Below are positions 42,565 to 55,585 of a stretch of DNA of 64,000 nucleotides, piece by piece. The notes beneath the pieces are model-generated. The model was not told the DNA's origin and ran no database searches. It was given only the letters and a program-made list of their open reading frames with translations. Location: the NCBI RefSeq assembly GCF_007750855.1, contig NZ_CP036291.1:6360905-6424904 (forward strand), given 5' to 3'. A program made the translations under genes and the position numbers. How positions within the stretch are numbered: the stretch's first letter is position 1; each line of letters opens with the position of its first letter. Source of the DNA: Pirellulimonas nuda. Its GTDB lineage: Bacteria; Planctomycetota; Planctomycetia; Pirellulales; Lacipirellulaceae.

Positions 42565-43587
42565 TTACTTGAGATCGAGCGGAATCGTCTGCGGAGTGTG
42601 TGTGGGCCCTGCGATCTTCATCGAGCCGTCTGGCTCGAACGAGATCGGATCGATCACCAACATCGGCGGCTTGCCCGGCAAGATGCCGTGACAGGAGAGC
42701 CACAGCCGGCCGTCGGGTCCGGTAAAGACTTCGTTATGTCCCACCGCGTTGAAGGGGCAATCCTCGTCGCCGGTATAGGTTGCGCCGTTCTTCTCTGCCA
42801 CCGACCGGCTTTGAGCGCCGTAGATAGGGCTGCCAGGGTGCTTGGTCCAAGGCCCGTTGATGCTGCTGGCGGTGGCGTAACCGATCTCGTAGCCACGGGT
42901 CCACGAGGAGTACATCAGGTAATACGTGCCGCGGTGTTTGACGATGTAGGCCCCCTCAATGCCGATCGAGTCCCACTCGCCCGGCTCGCCCTGGCGGATG
43001 CAGGTGGTGGGCTCGGTGAGCAGTTTGGGGGTTTCCAAATCGACCTCCGCCGAGAGGATGCCGTGCTGCTTGCCGCGGTTCCAAAATGCGTACACGCGGC
43101 CATCGGGTTCTTGGTGCAGCGTGAGGTCGTTCCCCTGCACTAAGGGTTTGTCAGGGGTAAGCACGGTGTAGGGGCCTTCTACGCGGTCCGCCACCGCGAG
43201 CCCACCCGCTTGGCCTTGCTGCACGGGTGGGTTGGTGCAGTTGAACGTGCAGTAGTAACGCCCGTTGATCTTTTGAACCTCCGGCGCCCAGAAACGCTCC
43301 TCGTACCAACTCTGCGTATCTTCCGGCTTCGGAACGATGATGCCGACCTCCGCCCAGTTGAGTAGGTCGTCCGAGCGGTAGAGCCGCACTCCGGGGTTCA
43401 TGCCGGGCTCACGTTCCCAGTGCGGGCTGCTGGTGCCGGTGAGGTACCAGTGGTCGCCGTCGCGGAACACCTGGCAATCGCGTAGGCCCTGAGGGTCGAT
43501 GCCGGAGGTGATGGGGTTCTGGTAGCGGAACTCCTCGGCGTGCGCGGCGCTGGTTAGACAGAGCAAAACAAGAGTGAATCGGAGCAT
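42565..43587 (-). CDS. Secreted glycosyl hydrolase family 43 protein
   Basis: 340 residues from the ATG at 43587, which opens the signal peptide MLRFTLVLLCLTSAAHAEEF. The five-bladed beta-propeller of GH43 is indicated by RYQNPITSGIDPQGLRDCQVFRDGDHWYLTGTSSPHW in pieces, with the catalytic-base Asp in the first blade, RFWAPEVQKINGRYYCTFNC with WAPEV, a later acid Glu in EGAYIVKHRGTYYLMYSSW, and HNEVFTGPDGRLWLSCHG near the C-terminus. Members cleave arabinan, xylan or related side chains; the substrate is not decided here. It follows the GH2 gene on the same strand, so both may be induced together. Confidence 0.9.
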   Translation of the reverse strand: MLRFTLVLLCLTSAAHAEEFRYQNPITSGIDPQGLRDCQVFRDGDHWYLTGTSSPHWEREPGMNPGVRLYRSDDLLNWAEVGIIVPKPEDTQSWYEERFWAPEVQKINGRYYCTFNCTNPPVQQGQAGGLAVADRVEGPYTVLTPDKPLVQGNDLTLHQEPDGRVYAFWNRGKQHGILSAEVDLETPKLLTEPTTCIRQGEPGEWDSIGIEGAYIVKHRGTYYLMYSSWTRGYEIGYATASSINGPWTKHPGSPIYGAQSRSVAEKNGATYTGDEDCPFNAVGHNEVFTGPDGRLWLSCHGILPGKPPMLVIDPISFEPDGSMKIAGPTHTPQTIPLDLK

Positions 43588-43620
43588 GGTGAAGTTCTTC
43601 GCAGCAAAAGAAGGATTGGG

Positions 43621-43737
43621 AACCGCCGATGAACGCGGACATACGCCGATACAAATTGCCTGGTTCAAGCGGGCGCGCCTCAAACACAAAAAGATGATGG
43701 CCGCAACTTTTCGTGCCTATCTGCGTCCATCGGCGGT
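43621..43737. repeat. Inverted repeat, AACCGCCGATGAACGCGGAC family
   Basis: Left arm AACCGCCGATGAACGCGGAC (43621 on) and right arm TATCTGCGTCCATCGGCGGT (43718-43737) are imperfect complements. It fills the gap between the GH43 and GH2 genes. A similar ACCGCCGATG...CATCGGCGGT arrangement is common in planctomycete intergenic DNA. Confidence 0.65.
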
Positions 43738-43744
43738 CGCCAGT

Positions 43745-45559
43745 CTAGTCAGCCGTAAGCGCCTCGTTCGCCGCTCGCACTCGCGCTTCGTCGAGCTTGA
43801 TGAGTTTGCGGTCGTACGTGTACAGGCCGTTCATCTCATTCTCGACATCGGTCCACTGGGTATAGACAGCGCCGGAGAGTCCCTTTTTCTTGTAGCCCAG
43901 CAGCTGCTTCGCAAAGGTCTCATACTCGGCGGTCGCCGCGTCGTTGCCGTTGTAGTTGAAGTGAACCCAGGGGCCGTCTTCATCCCACACGTGCCCCGGC
44001 GCCTTGTACCCGATGGCGCCGTACTCGCCGCAGACGATGGCGCGGTTGGTTTTTGGGTAGGGAGTCGTCGGCGGGCGGTAGTGGTGGTTGTCGCAGATGT
44101 GCCCCACCTCGTAATCAAGGTCGGGCTCGGAGGCGTCGATGCCGCTGTTGCCGGTGACAAGCCGGCTCGGGTCAAGCGCCATCGTGTGGCGGGTCAGGCG
44201 GGCCACGTCGTACGCGCCCCAGTGTTCGTTGAAGACGATCCAGTTGACGATCGACGGGTGGTTCCACCGTCCGCGCACCATGCGGGCCAGCTCCCACTCG
44301 AACTGCTGCTTCTCGGCTTCGCTGCGCTGCTTGTGGGTGCTGGGCATGTCTTGCCACACCAGCACTCCCAGGCGGTCGCAGTGGTAGTACCACCGCTCCG
44401 GCTCCACCTTGATGTGCTTGCGGATCATGTTGAAGCCGAAGTCTTTGGTGCGCTGGATGTCCCACGCCAGCGCCTCGTCCGTGGGCGCGGTGAAGACGCC
44501 TTCTGGCCAGTACCCCTGATCGAGGGTCCCCATTTGAAAGAGCGGCTCGCCGTTGAGCACGATGCGTTTGATCGGCCCGAGCCGCTTGCCGTTCTTCTCG
44601 TCGTCGACGTAGAAGTCTTCCAACGCGATGGTCCGCAAGCCCGCGTAGCTGGCGACCTCGTCGAGCGTGCGATCGCCACGCTTGAGCCGGACCGTGAGGT
44701 CGTAGAGGAACGGGTCGTCCGGAGACCAGCGGCGCGGCTCGTCGATCGCGACCGTGATCGGCTGGTCGAGCCTGCCGCGTGCGGTCCAGACGCGTCCCGA
44801 GGCGCCCTGCTTGACTTCAACCTCGACGTCGCCCGTTTGCGTGTGCGAGCCGGTGCTGGCGGTGAGGGTCACCGAGCCTGCGTCGCCCACAACCTGGATG
44901 CTGCTGATCGCTTGCTGCGGGACCGGCTCGAGCCAGACCGTTTGCCAAATGCCCGACGCGGGGCAGTAGGCGTAGCCGCCAGGGTCGTCGAACTTGGCGT
45001 TGGACTGCTTGCCCACGGCGATCCCTTCGTCGGAGCCGGGGTCCCACACGTGGACGAGCAGCTCGTTGCGGCGCCCCCGCTCGAGCAGGTCGGTGACGTC
45101 GTACGAGAACGAATCGAAGCCGCCGCGGTGCTGGCCGGCGCATCGGCCGTTCACGTAGACGGTGGCCTGCCAGTCGACGGCGCCGAAGTGCAGCAGCACC
45201 CGATCGCCACGCCAGGCGCGCGGGACCTCAAACTCGCGCCGGTACCAAGCCGCGCCGGTGGGCGACTGGCGGCGGAGACCCGACAGGGCCGACTCCCACG
45301 GGAAGGGGGTCAGGATCTCGTCGTCCAGCGTCCGGCCGAACGGCGGGGCGTCGTCGGGGTCGGCGGCCTGCCACTGCCACAGGCCGTTGAGGTTCTGCCA
45401 GCGCGGGCGGACCATCGTCGGCCGCGGGTACTCCGGCAGGGGCCGGTCGGCGTCGATGCGGTCGGCCCAGGGCGTGCTCAAGGGCGCCTCCGCGGGACGC
45501 CACGCCTGCGTGAGTCCGGCGGTACCCACGGCGATGCAAAAGGTGAGTCGTTGGATCAA
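43745..45559 (-). CDS. Secreted glycoside hydrolase family 2 protein
   Basis: 604 residues if begun at the TTG at 45559, which yields a signal-like stretch IQRLTFCIAVGTAGLTQA; other starts are possible. Sugar-binding jelly-roll (about 45-215, WQNLNGLWQWQ, WYRREFEVP, LHFGAVDWQATVYVNG), an Ig-like middle (to about 320) and the TIM barrel with the acid/base Glu in NWIVFNEHWGAYD and nucleophile Glu in IVCGEYGAIGYK. Conserved GH2 features MIRKHIKVEP and VWQDMPS are present. Substrates in the family include beta-galactosides, beta-mannosides and beta-glucuronides. It is probably cotranscribed with the GH43 gene. Confidence 0.9.
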   Translation of the reverse strand: MIQRLTFCIAVGTAGLTQAWRPAEAPLSTPWADRIDADRPLPEYPRPTMVRPRWQNLNGLWQWQAADPDDAPPFGRTLDDEILTPFPWESALSGLRRQSPTGAAWYRREFEVPRAWRGDRVLLHFGAVDWQATVYVNGRCAGQHRGGFDSFSYDVTDLLERGRRNELLVHVWDPGSDEGIAVGKQSNAKFDDPGGYAYCPASGIWQTVWLEPVPQQAISSIQVVGDAGSVTLTASTGSHTQTGDVEVEVKQGASGRVWTARGRLDQPITVAIDEPRRWSPDDPFLYDLTVRLKRGDRTLDEVASYAGLRTIALEDFYVDDEKNGKRLGPIKRIVLNGEPLFQMGTLDQGYWPEGVFTAPTDEALAWDIQRTKDFGFNMIRKHIKVEPERWYYHCDRLGVLVWQDMPSTHKQRSEAEKQQFEWELARMVRGRWNHPSIVNWIVFNEHWGAYDVARLTRHTMALDPSRLVTGNSGIDASEPDLDYEVGHICDNHHYRPPTTPYPKTNRAIVCGEYGAIGYKAPGHVWDEDGPWVHFNYNGNDAATAEYETFAKQLLGYKKKGLSGAVYTQWTDVENEMNGLYTYDRKLIKLDEARVRAANEALTAD

Positions 45560-45883
45560 GGGGAAGGTTCCTGTAGGAAGAGCTGCGCGGTAAGAGGAGT
45601 CAGAAACGAACTGCGCAATTACTAAGCTAGCAAGCGCAATTCTATCAGGCAATCTGTCGGCCGCGTCGGGCGAAACTACCCGCGCCGAGCCACGCCCAGG
45701 CGACCCCCCCGATAGGGTGTGACCCCTTGGCGCCCTCGACGATTTGTTTCAATTGATTATCCTCACTGTTCTTCTGCGGTTGGTTTGGCTGGGGAGGTGT
45801 TGTGCCCGCGTCGCTCCGTTCTTAGAGCGGCGCTTTCGGCGCGCCTTTCCACGGATGACAGTGCCTGTTGAGGACGCTCGAGA
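45560..45883. other. 324-base divergent gap ahead of the respiratory cluster
   Basis: No gene was recognised. 45600-45660 holds AT-rich sequence, including CTAAGCTAGC, which may contain the GH2 promoter. The right part contains TTTGTTTCAATTGATTATCC (45748-45767) that may include the promoter of the actA operon, but hexamers are weak. A GGGTGTGACCCC near-palindrome lies at about 45715-45726. Confidence 0.4.
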
Positions 45884-46579
45884 GTGGACCGGTTTCATTT
45901 TCCGCCGTGGGTCAACATCTTTACCGGGATGGTGCTGTTTGGCGCCGCCGCCGGCCCCGCATACCTCGGCGGCCTGGTGTTCTATGGCACTTGGCCAAGC
46001 GTGATGAACACCGGCTACGGCCCGGACCAGCCCGTGCCGTTCAGCCACAAGCTGCACGCCGGCGAGCTGAAGATGGACTGCCGGTACTGCCACAGCACCG
46101 TCGATAAGGCGGCCCACGCCGCCGTGCCGGCCACCAGCACCTGCGGCAACTGCCACAGCGCCGCCAAGCTGGCGGATGGCGCCAACGCGCTCACGGCGCT
46201 GCACACCGAGAGCATCAAGCTGGCCCCGGTGCGAGAAAGCCTGGTGACCGGCAAGCCGGTGTACTGGAAGAAGGTGCACGACCTGGCCGACTTCGTCTAC
46301 TTCAACCACAGCGTCCACGTCAATCGCGGCGTGAGCTGCGTGGAGTGCCACGGCCGAGTCGACCGCATGGAAGTAGTGACGCAGGTCAAGTCACTGAGCA
46401 TGAGCTACTGCCTGGAGTGCCACCGCAGCCCGGCCGGCCGGCTCCAGCCGCTGGACCAGGTGACCAACCTGGCCTGGGGCGACGACAAGTCCGAGGCCGA
46501 ACGCCGGAAGTTCGGCGAGAGCTTCATCGAGACCCAGCACATCAAAGCCTCGACGAACTGCTCTACCTGCCACCGCTAG
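45884..46579 (+). CDS. actA: Alternative complex III subunit A, pentaheme cytochrome c
   Basis: 231 residues from the GTG at 45884. One N-terminal helix (NIFTGMVLFGAAAGPAYLGG) anchors the protein. Five CxxCH heme-binding sites are visible: CRYCH (about 65), CGNCH (86), CVECH (152), CLECH (176) and CSTCH (225). That number and the spacing are typical of ActA of alternative complex III (ACIII). ACIII oxidises quinol and reduces cytochrome c in organisms lacking complex III. The gene leads the operon actA-actB-actC-actDE-actF. The GTG is 90 bases before the next stretch with a better ribosome site, but the family alignment supports it. Confidence 0.92.
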   Translation: MDRFHFPPWVNIFTGMVLFGAAAGPAYLGGLVFYGTWPSVMNTGYGPDQPVPFSHKLHAGELKMDCRYCHSTVDKAAHAAVPATSTCGNCHSAAKLADGANALTALHTESIKLAPVRESLVTGKPVYWKKVHDLADFVYFNHSVHVNRGVSCVECHGRVDRMEVVTQVKSLSMSYCLECHRSPAGRLQPLDQVTNLAWGDDKSEAERRKFGESFIETQHIKASTNCSTCHR

Positions 46580-46669
46580 GCAGGCCGCATTCGTCGGCAC
46601 GACGCCCACACAATCCACCCGTACGCAACCCCGTCTTGGGGGCCGATTCGTCCGCATCGACTTTACGCA

Positions 46670-49880
<3,211 letters not shown>

Positions 49881-49894
<14 letters not shown>

Positions 49895-51278
49895 ACTACC
49901 CATGACGACCGCCGTGTGGGACGAGCCTAATCTCGTCCAGGGCGATCAGACCTATCAGACGATCACCGACACGGTGTGCCGGATCGCGGAGAACCCGCGA
50001 CCGCCGCTGGCGTGGTTCATCGCGTTCGCGATCTCGTCCAGCATCGCCGGCGTGTTCGGCCTGCTGATCGGCTACCTGCTGATCACCGGCACCGGCATCT
50101 GGGGGAACAACAACCCGGTGGCGTGGGGTTTCCCGATCGTCAACTTCGTGTTCTGGGTCGGCATCGGCCACGCCGGGACGCTGATCTCTGCGATTTTGTT
50201 CTTGTTCCGCCAGAACTGGCGGACCAGCATCAACCGCTTCGCCGAGGCGATGACCATCTTCGCGGTGGTCTGCGCGGGCACCTTCCCCGGCATCCATATC
50301 GGCCGGATGTGGATGCCCTACTACTTGGCGCCGTACCCCTCAAGCGGGCTCTACATGTGGCCCCAGTTCCGCAGCCCGCTGGCGTGGGACGTGTTCGCGG
50401 TCGGCACCTACGCCACGGTGTCGGTGCTGTTCTGGTTCATGGGGATGATCCCCGACCTCGCGACCCTCCGCGACCGCGCCAAGCACCCCATCCGCCGCGT
50501 GGCCTACGGCGTGCTGTCGCTGGGCTGGACCGGTTCGGCCACCCAGTGGCGAGTGTACGAGAAGGCCTACATGCTGCTGGCCGCGCTGGCGACCCCGCTG
50601 GTGCTGTCGGTGCACACGATCGTTTCCTACGACTTCGCCACGGCCCAGCTCCCCGGCTGGCACACCACGATCTTCCCCCCCTACTTCGTCGCGGGCGCCG
50701 TGTTCAGCGGCTTCGGCATGGTGCTGACGCTGATCATCCCGGCGCGTGAGTGGTTCGGCCTGAAGGACCTGGTGACCATGCGTCACCTGGAGAACATCTG
50801 CAAGGTGCTGCTGGCGACCGGCTCGATCGTGGGCTTCGCCTACATCACCGAGTTCTTCATCGCCTGGTACAGCGGCAACCAGTACGAGCAGTTCGCGTTC
50901 ATGAACCGCGCGTTCGGGCCCTACTCGGCCGCGTACTTCACCATGTTCCTGTGCAACGTGATCTCGCCCCAGTTGTTCTGGTTCAAGTGGTTCCGGCAGA
51001 ACCCGTGGGCGATGTTTGTGGTGTCGATCTTCGTGAACATCGGCATGTGGTGCGAACGCTACGTGATTGTGGTGACGCTCAGCCGCGACTTCCTGCCGTC
51101 GAGCTGGGGGGTGTTCACCCCCACGCCGATCGACATCGCCATGCTGATCGGCAGCTTCGGGCTGTTCTTCACGTTGTTCTTGCTGTTCTGTCGGTTCCTC
51201 CCGATCGTGGCGATGAGCGAGGTAAAGCACGTGCTGAACCATGAGAAGAATCACCCGCACGAGATCATCGAAGCGTAG
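49881..51278 (+). CDS. actC: Alternative complex III subunit C, NrfD-like quinol-binding membrane protein
   Basis: 465 residues with about ten hydrophobic helices, from [21 protein letters not shown] to [21 protein letters not shown]. The NrfD/PsrC fold is indicated by [29 protein letters not shown] in pieces, then [19 protein letters not shown]. In ACIII this subunit carries the quinol-binding site near the periplasm. It starts inside the end of actB. The C-terminus [11 protein letters not shown] is short and charged. The fused actDE gene begins 66 bases later. Confidence 0.95.
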
Positions 51279-51344
51279 TTGTTGCCGACGGACTCGCTCC
51301 GTGACGCGGCAGGCGACGCCTGCCCTACTTGCTGTAAGCAGAAT

Positions 51345-52829
51345 ATGGCCGACAAACAAACCAAACCCGCCGACGACGACGCCGCCCAGCCGAAACTGCT
51401 GGGGCTGCTCGCGCAGTTCCCAGACGCAGACGAGCTGGTTACCGGCGCGCGCTCGATCACCGACGCAGGCTACCGCCGCGTCGAAGCCTATTCGCCCTTC
51501 CCGATCGTCGCCGTCGACGACGCGCTCCGCGCCAAGAAGACCATCCTGCCGTGGTTCGTCTTCTTCTGCGGCGCCTCGGGGTGCCTGATCGCCACGCTGA
51601 TGGTCTGGTGGACCAACGCCACCGAGACGACCGTCCCGTTCAGCGGCTACGCGTTCCGGATCTCCGGGAAGCCGTACTTCAGCTACCAGGCGAACATCCC
51701 CATCGTGTTCGAGCTGACGATCCTGCTCAGCGCGTTCGGCGCGTTCTTCGGCATGCTCGGGTTCAACCGCCTCCCCCGGCTCTCCAACCCGCTGTTCCGC
51801 AACGAGCGGTTCCAGCAGGTCACCACCGGCGGGTTCTCGCTGATGGTGGACGCGGACGACCCCACCTTCGACTACGACGCCGTGAGCGCCGCGCTCACCA
51901 GCGCCGGCGCGACCTTCGTGGAGCCGATCTACGCCGAGACCGAGGGGCTGCGTGTCCCCGGGGCGTTGTTTGTGCCCGGCGCGATCGTCGCCGTGCTGGC
52001 GCTCATCCCGCCGCTGTGGATCGCCGCCTCGGCCTCGGGCCGGTCGGAGCTCCCCCGCCGGACCATCTGGTACGACATGGACTTCCAGCCGAAGTTCAAG
52101 ACGCAGACCGTCGCGCCCTCGAGCCTGTTCGCCGACACCCGGGCCATGCGCGTCGCGGTGCCGGGCACCGTGTCTCGCGGTTCGCTCCGCGAAGACTCCG
52201 AGTACTACCAGGGGATCAACCCAGACACCGTGGCCGGCGTCCCGCGGCGGGGCGCGCAGTTCGCCAGCTACCTGGCGGAAGACGAGCCTGCCTCGGACGA
52301 CGGGAACGCAGACGAGGAGAACGCCGAAGGCGAGCGCGCCGACCCAGCCGCTCAGCCAGCGCCGGAGCCGGAGCCCAACTGGGTGACCGAGTTCCCCAAG
52401 GAGTTTAAGGTATCGCAGCAGGCGGCCGAGCGCGGCCGCGAGCGGTTCAACATCCACTGCGCGGCGTGCCACGGCAAAGGGGGATTCGGCGACGGCTTGA
52501 TCGCCCTGCGGGCCCGCGAGTTGCAGCAGAGCACCTGGGTGCCGCCGTCGAACATCCACACCGACGAGGTGATCCAGCAGCCGGTGGGCAAGCTGTTCGC
52601 CACCATCAGCAACGGCATCCGCAAGATGCCGGGCTACAAGGAACACATCTCGGTCGAAGACCGCTGGGCGATCGTGCTGTACGTGCGGTGCCTGCAGCGG
52701 AGCCAGAACGCCGCCAAGAGCGACGTGCCTGAAGAGACTCTGAAAGAGATCCAGCAGAAGAACCAGCCCGCGGTCGCAGCCGAAGCAGCGGCCGATGAAT
52801 CGCCGGCAAAGAAAGAGCCGCCCAAGTAG
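51345..52829 (+). CDS. actDE: Fused alternative complex III subunits D and E (DUF3341 plus cytochrome c)
   Basis: 494 residues from the ATG at 51345. The first 170 residues are the ActD (DUF3341) domain with two helices (ILPWFVFFCGASGCLIATLMVWW and IPIVFELTILLSAFGAFFGMLGF) and the motif FPIVAVDDALRAKKT. After a third helix (about 209-226) and a linker, the C-terminal part is a mono-heme cytochrome c with CAACH at about residue 371 and a distal Met in GIRKMPGY. ActD and ActE are separate genes in many bacteria; here they are one polypeptide. The tail is rich in Ala, Glu and Lys. Confidence 0.9.
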   Translation: MADKQTKPADDDAAQPKLLGLLAQFPDADELVTGARSITDAGYRRVEAYSPFPIVAVDDALRAKKTILPWFVFFCGASGCLIATLMVWWTNATETTVPFSGYAFRISGKPYFSYQANIPIVFELTILLSAFGAFFGMLGFNRLPRLSNPLFRNERFQQVTTGGFSLMVDADDPTFDYDAVSAALTSAGATFVEPIYAETEGLRVPGALFVPGAIVAVLALIPPLWIAASASGRSELPRRTIWYDMDFQPKFKTQTVAPSSLFADTRAMRVAVPGTVSRGSLREDSEYYQGINPDTVAGVPRRGAQFASYLAEDEPASDDGNADEENAEGERADPAAQPAPEPEPNWVTEFPKEFKVSQQAAERGRERFNIHCAACHGKGGFGDGLIALRARELQQSTWVPPSNIHTDEVIQQPVGKLFATISNGIRKMPGYKEHISVEDRWAIVLYVRCLQRSQNAAKSDVPEETLKEIQQKNQPAVAAEAAADESPAKKEPPK

Positions 52830-52891
52830 ACCCGTGCGTTCGTCTGCCGGCCGCTGTGCTCCGAACCTACTTTCTTACTGACTCAACCGAA

Positions 52892-54124
52892 ATGGCCGAA
52901 GCCTCCGTCACAACGTCCCGTGAACTGCGTCAAGCCGGCGCCGATGTCACCGGTTGGGCGACCGGCCTGTTCGTGCTGGGCGTCGGGTTGATCGCCGGCG
53001 CGGCCGCCGTGAGCTACTCCGCGAGCAACCTGCCGCTGTTCTGGCACGCCTACCTGCTGGCCGCCAGCTACTACCTGACGATCGCCCTGGGCGGGCTGTT
53101 CTTCGTGATGGCCCACCACCTGATGGGTGGCCGCTGGGCCACGGTGCTCCGCCGTCTATCGGAGCTCGTCGCCGGCACGATGCCGTTGTTCGCGGTGCTG
53201 TTCCTGCCGATCGCGGCGCTGGTGCTGATGGGAGACCATCAGCTCTACAAGTGGAACGACACGGCCCTGGTGGCCGAAGACGCGGTGCTGGCCGCCAAGG
53301 CTAGCTGGCTCAACCCAACCTGGTTCGCGATCCGGCTGGCGATCTACTTCGTCTGCTGGGTGGGGCTGGCGTGGCTGTTCGTCGGCGTCTCGGTCCGTCA
53401 GGACGAAAATGGCCAGGTCGAACCGCTACGCAGGCTGGCCCGCTACAGCGGCCCGGGCGTGCTGCTGTTCGCGATCACGCTCAACCTAGCGTCGTTCGAC
53501 CTATTCATGTCGCTGTCGCCCCACTGGTTCAGCTCCATCTTTGGCGTCTACATCTTCTCCGGGGCGTTCCTGGCGTTCATGTCGTTCCTGATGCTGCTGG
53601 TGGGCCGCGTTCAGAGCCGCGGGATGCTTACCGAATCGATCACCGTCGACCACCGTCACGACATCGCCAAGCTGATGTTCGCGTTTGTCATCTTCTGGGC
53701 CTACATGGCCTACTCGCAGTACATGCTGATCTGGTACGCCAACATCCCGGAAGAGACCGAGTGGTTCGCCGTGCGGCAGAACCACGGCTGGGTGTGGGTG
53801 TCGCTGGTGCTGCTGTTCGGGCACCTGCTGATCCCGTTCCTTGGGTTCATGAGCAAGGCGGTCCGCCGCAACCGGGCCGCGATGACCTTCTGGGCGGTCT
53901 GGATGCTGTTGATGCAGTTGGTGGACCTGTTCTACCTGATCATGCCCAGCTACAGCCCCGACCGCGTGCCGCTGTCCGGCACGGAGCTGATCACGATGCT
54001 GCTCGCCCTCGCCGGAGTAAAGATGCTGTTCTTTGCGGCCATCCTGTACCAGGCCCGCGGAAAGTGGCTGCTGCCGATCCGCGACCCGCGGCTAGCCGAG
54101 TCCCTCGCGTTCCAGGAACACTAA
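52892..54124 (+). CDS. actF: Alternative complex III subunit F, NrfD-like membrane protein
   Basis: 410 residues from the ATG at 52892, with about ten hydrophobic helices such as TGLFVLGVGLIAGAAAVSYSA and LLPIR near the end. Features include WHAYLLAASYYLTIALGGLFFVMAHHLMGG in pieces and HDIAKLMFAFVIFWAYMAYSQYMLIWYANIPEE with the Asn-Ile-Pro-Glu-Glu motif, characteristic of ActF. It is the second NrfD-type subunit, without the quinol site, and may take part in proton transfer. It follows actDE by 62 bases and is followed by a small membrane protein gene. Confidence 0.93.
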   Translation: MAEASVTTSRELRQAGADVTGWATGLFVLGVGLIAGAAAVSYSASNLPLFWHAYLLAASYYLTIALGGLFFVMAHHLMGGRWATVLRRLSELVAGTMPLFAVLFLPIAALVLMGDHQLYKWNDTALVAEDAVLAAKASWLNPTWFAIRLAIYFVCWVGLAWLFVGVSVRQDENGQVEPLRRLARYSGPGVLLFAITLNLASFDLFMSLSPHWFSSIFGVYIFSGAFLAFMSFLMLLVGRVQSRGMLTESITVDHRHDIAKLMFAFVIFWAYMAYSQYMLIWYANIPEETEWFAVRQNHGWVWVSLVLLFGHLLIPFLGFMSKAVRRNRAAMTFWAVWMLLMQLVDLFYLIMPSYSPDRVPLSGTELITMLLALAGVKMLFFAAILYQARGKWLLPIRDPRLAESLAFQEH

Positions 54125-54142
54125 CGAGCGGTTTGCGACGCC

Positions 54143-54640
54143 ATGTCCGACATGCCCCCCGAATTGTCCGGTGAACCCGACCCGATCCCCGTTTCTGGGG
54201 TCGAGCAGGACGACATCAACGCGCCGGCCATCCTGGTGGTGGGCGCGGTTTCCGTGCTGTTGACGATTGCAGCCATCCTCGGAACGGCCGTGCTGTACTA
54301 CTATGCAAAAGGGGCGGAAACCGCGAAGTTCGATGTGGTGGACTATCAAGACGCCAGAGACGCCGTCCTGAAGCAGGACCAGCAGATCGCACGTTGGGAC
54401 GGCGACGGCGCCAAGTACGTGATCCCCATCGACGTCGCCATGCAACTGGTGATCGCCGAATTGCAAACCGACGGCGGCAATCAGGCCGCCGGATCCAGCG
54501 CCAAGCAAGGTCAGAACGAAGCCCAGACCCCAGCTGAAACCCCCGCCGAAACCGCGGACGACACCTCTGCCGGGGGGGACTCCGTCGGAGGTAGCTCAGC
54601 CGGAAGCGGCTCAGCCGAGCAAGACAATGCGAAGTCCTAA
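54143..54640 (+). CDS. Hypothetical single-span membrane protein in the ACIII cluster
   Basis: 165 residues. One helix (ILVVGAVSVLLTIAAILGTAVLYYY, about 30-54), then a short soluble part with AKFDVVDYQDARDAVLKQD and PIDVAMQLVIAEL. The last 55 residues are low complexity (Ala, Glu, Ser, Gly, Thr). Similar small proteins are found at the junction between ACIII and the caa3 oxidase genes in planctomycetes, so an accessory or assembly role is likely, but this is inference. Its stop overlaps the start of the SCO gene by 14 bases. Confidence 0.75.
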   Translation: MSDMPPELSGEPDPIPVSGVEQDDINAPAILVVGAVSVLLTIAAILGTAVLYYYAKGAETAKFDVVDYQDARDAVLKQDQQIARWDGDGAKYVIPIDVAMQLVIAELQTDGGNQAAGSSAKQGQNEAQTPAETPAETADDTSAGGDSVGGSSAGSGSAEQDNAKS

Positions 54641-55529
54641 CAGCTACCACCGCGACCCGAGACCCCTCTCCCGGAGCGTCGCCCCGACCTGTGCGCTGCT
54701 GACGTGCCTGCTGCTAGGGCCGCACGCCGCGCTGGCCCAGTTGGTCGAGGACACGCCGGTCGAGATGCAGGATGTTGGGATCGACGAGAAGCGGGGCGAG
54801 CAGATCCCGCTGGGGCTGAAGTTCCGCGACGACCGCGGCGACGTGGTCTCCACGGCCGACCTGTTCAACGGCACGCGTCCCGTGCTGCTGTCGCTGAACT
54901 ACTCCGATTGCCCGATGCTGTGCCGCGAGCAGCTCAACGGCTTGGCCCGCACGCTCGACCAAATGGAGTGGTCTGTCGGGAAGGAGTTCGACGTCGTGAG
55001 CGTCAGCATCGACCCGCTCGAGACCGTCGACAAGGCGCGGATGACCAAGGAGAAGTACGTGCAGCAGTACGGCCGCCCCTCTGGGGAGCGCGGCTGGCGG
55101 TTCCTCATCGGCAGCCAGCGGAACATCACCGCGCTCGCCGACGCCGTTGGGTTCCGCTACAAGTACCTGCCCGACACGCGTGAGTACGCCCACACGGCCG
55201 CCACGATTGTCTGCACGCCCGACGGCGTGGTGTCGCGGTACTTGTCGGGCATCGCCCTCGACCCGCAGACGCTGCGTCTGAGCATGGTGGAGGCGGCCGA
55301 CGGCAAGGTCGGCTCTGCGCTCGATCAGTTCCTGCTTACCTGTTTCGTCTACGACCACACCAAGGGGCGTTACGCCCCCGTGGCGGTGCAGATCATGAAG
55401 GTCGCCGGCGGGATCACGGTGGTCATGCTGGCCGCTACGCTCACGCCGTTCTGGTTCTGGCGTCGCGGCGGCCGAGACGAGGCCCCGCCGCCGGACTCGC
55501 AGTCCGACCCCGAAACCTCCGCAGCGTAG
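54627..55529 (+). CDS. SCO1/SenC family copper chaperone
   Basis: 300 residues. An N-terminal signal or anchor (APTCALLTCLLLGPHAALAQ) precedes the thioredoxin-like fold. The copper-binding cysteines are in SDCPMLCREQ (residues 95 and 99), and a conserved His is in YAHTAATIVCTP (about 189). A C-terminal helix (VAGGITVVMLAATLTPFWFW) anchors the protein in addition. SCO proteins insert copper into the CuA centre of oxidase subunit II, whose gene lies directly downstream. The gene starts inside the preceding one, consistent with translational coupling. Confidence 0.95.
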   Translation: MRSPNSYHRDPRPLSRSVAPTCALLTCLLLGPHAALAQLVEDTPVEMQDVGIDEKRGEQIPLGLKFRDDRGDVVSTADLFNGTRPVLLSLNYSDCPMLCREQLNGLARTLDQMEWSVGKEFDVVSVSIDPLETVDKARMTKEKYVQQYGRPSGERGWRFLIGSQRNITALADAVGFRYKYLPDTREYAHTAATIVCTPDGVVSRYLSGIALDPQTLRLSMVEAADGKVGSALDQFLLTCFVYDHTKGRYAPVAVQIMKVAGGITVVMLAATLTPFWFWRRGGRDEAPPPDSQSDPETSAA

Positions 55530-55585
55530 TTATCCGCAGTGCAGACACCCGCAGCGCAGACACCCGACCCTTCCCGCATCCAATC

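Noticed and set aside
50340-52646. Long minus-strand open frame opposite actC and actDE
   Set aside because: Same cause as above: third-position GC bias creates open antisense frames. No signal, no membrane pattern and no domain are present.
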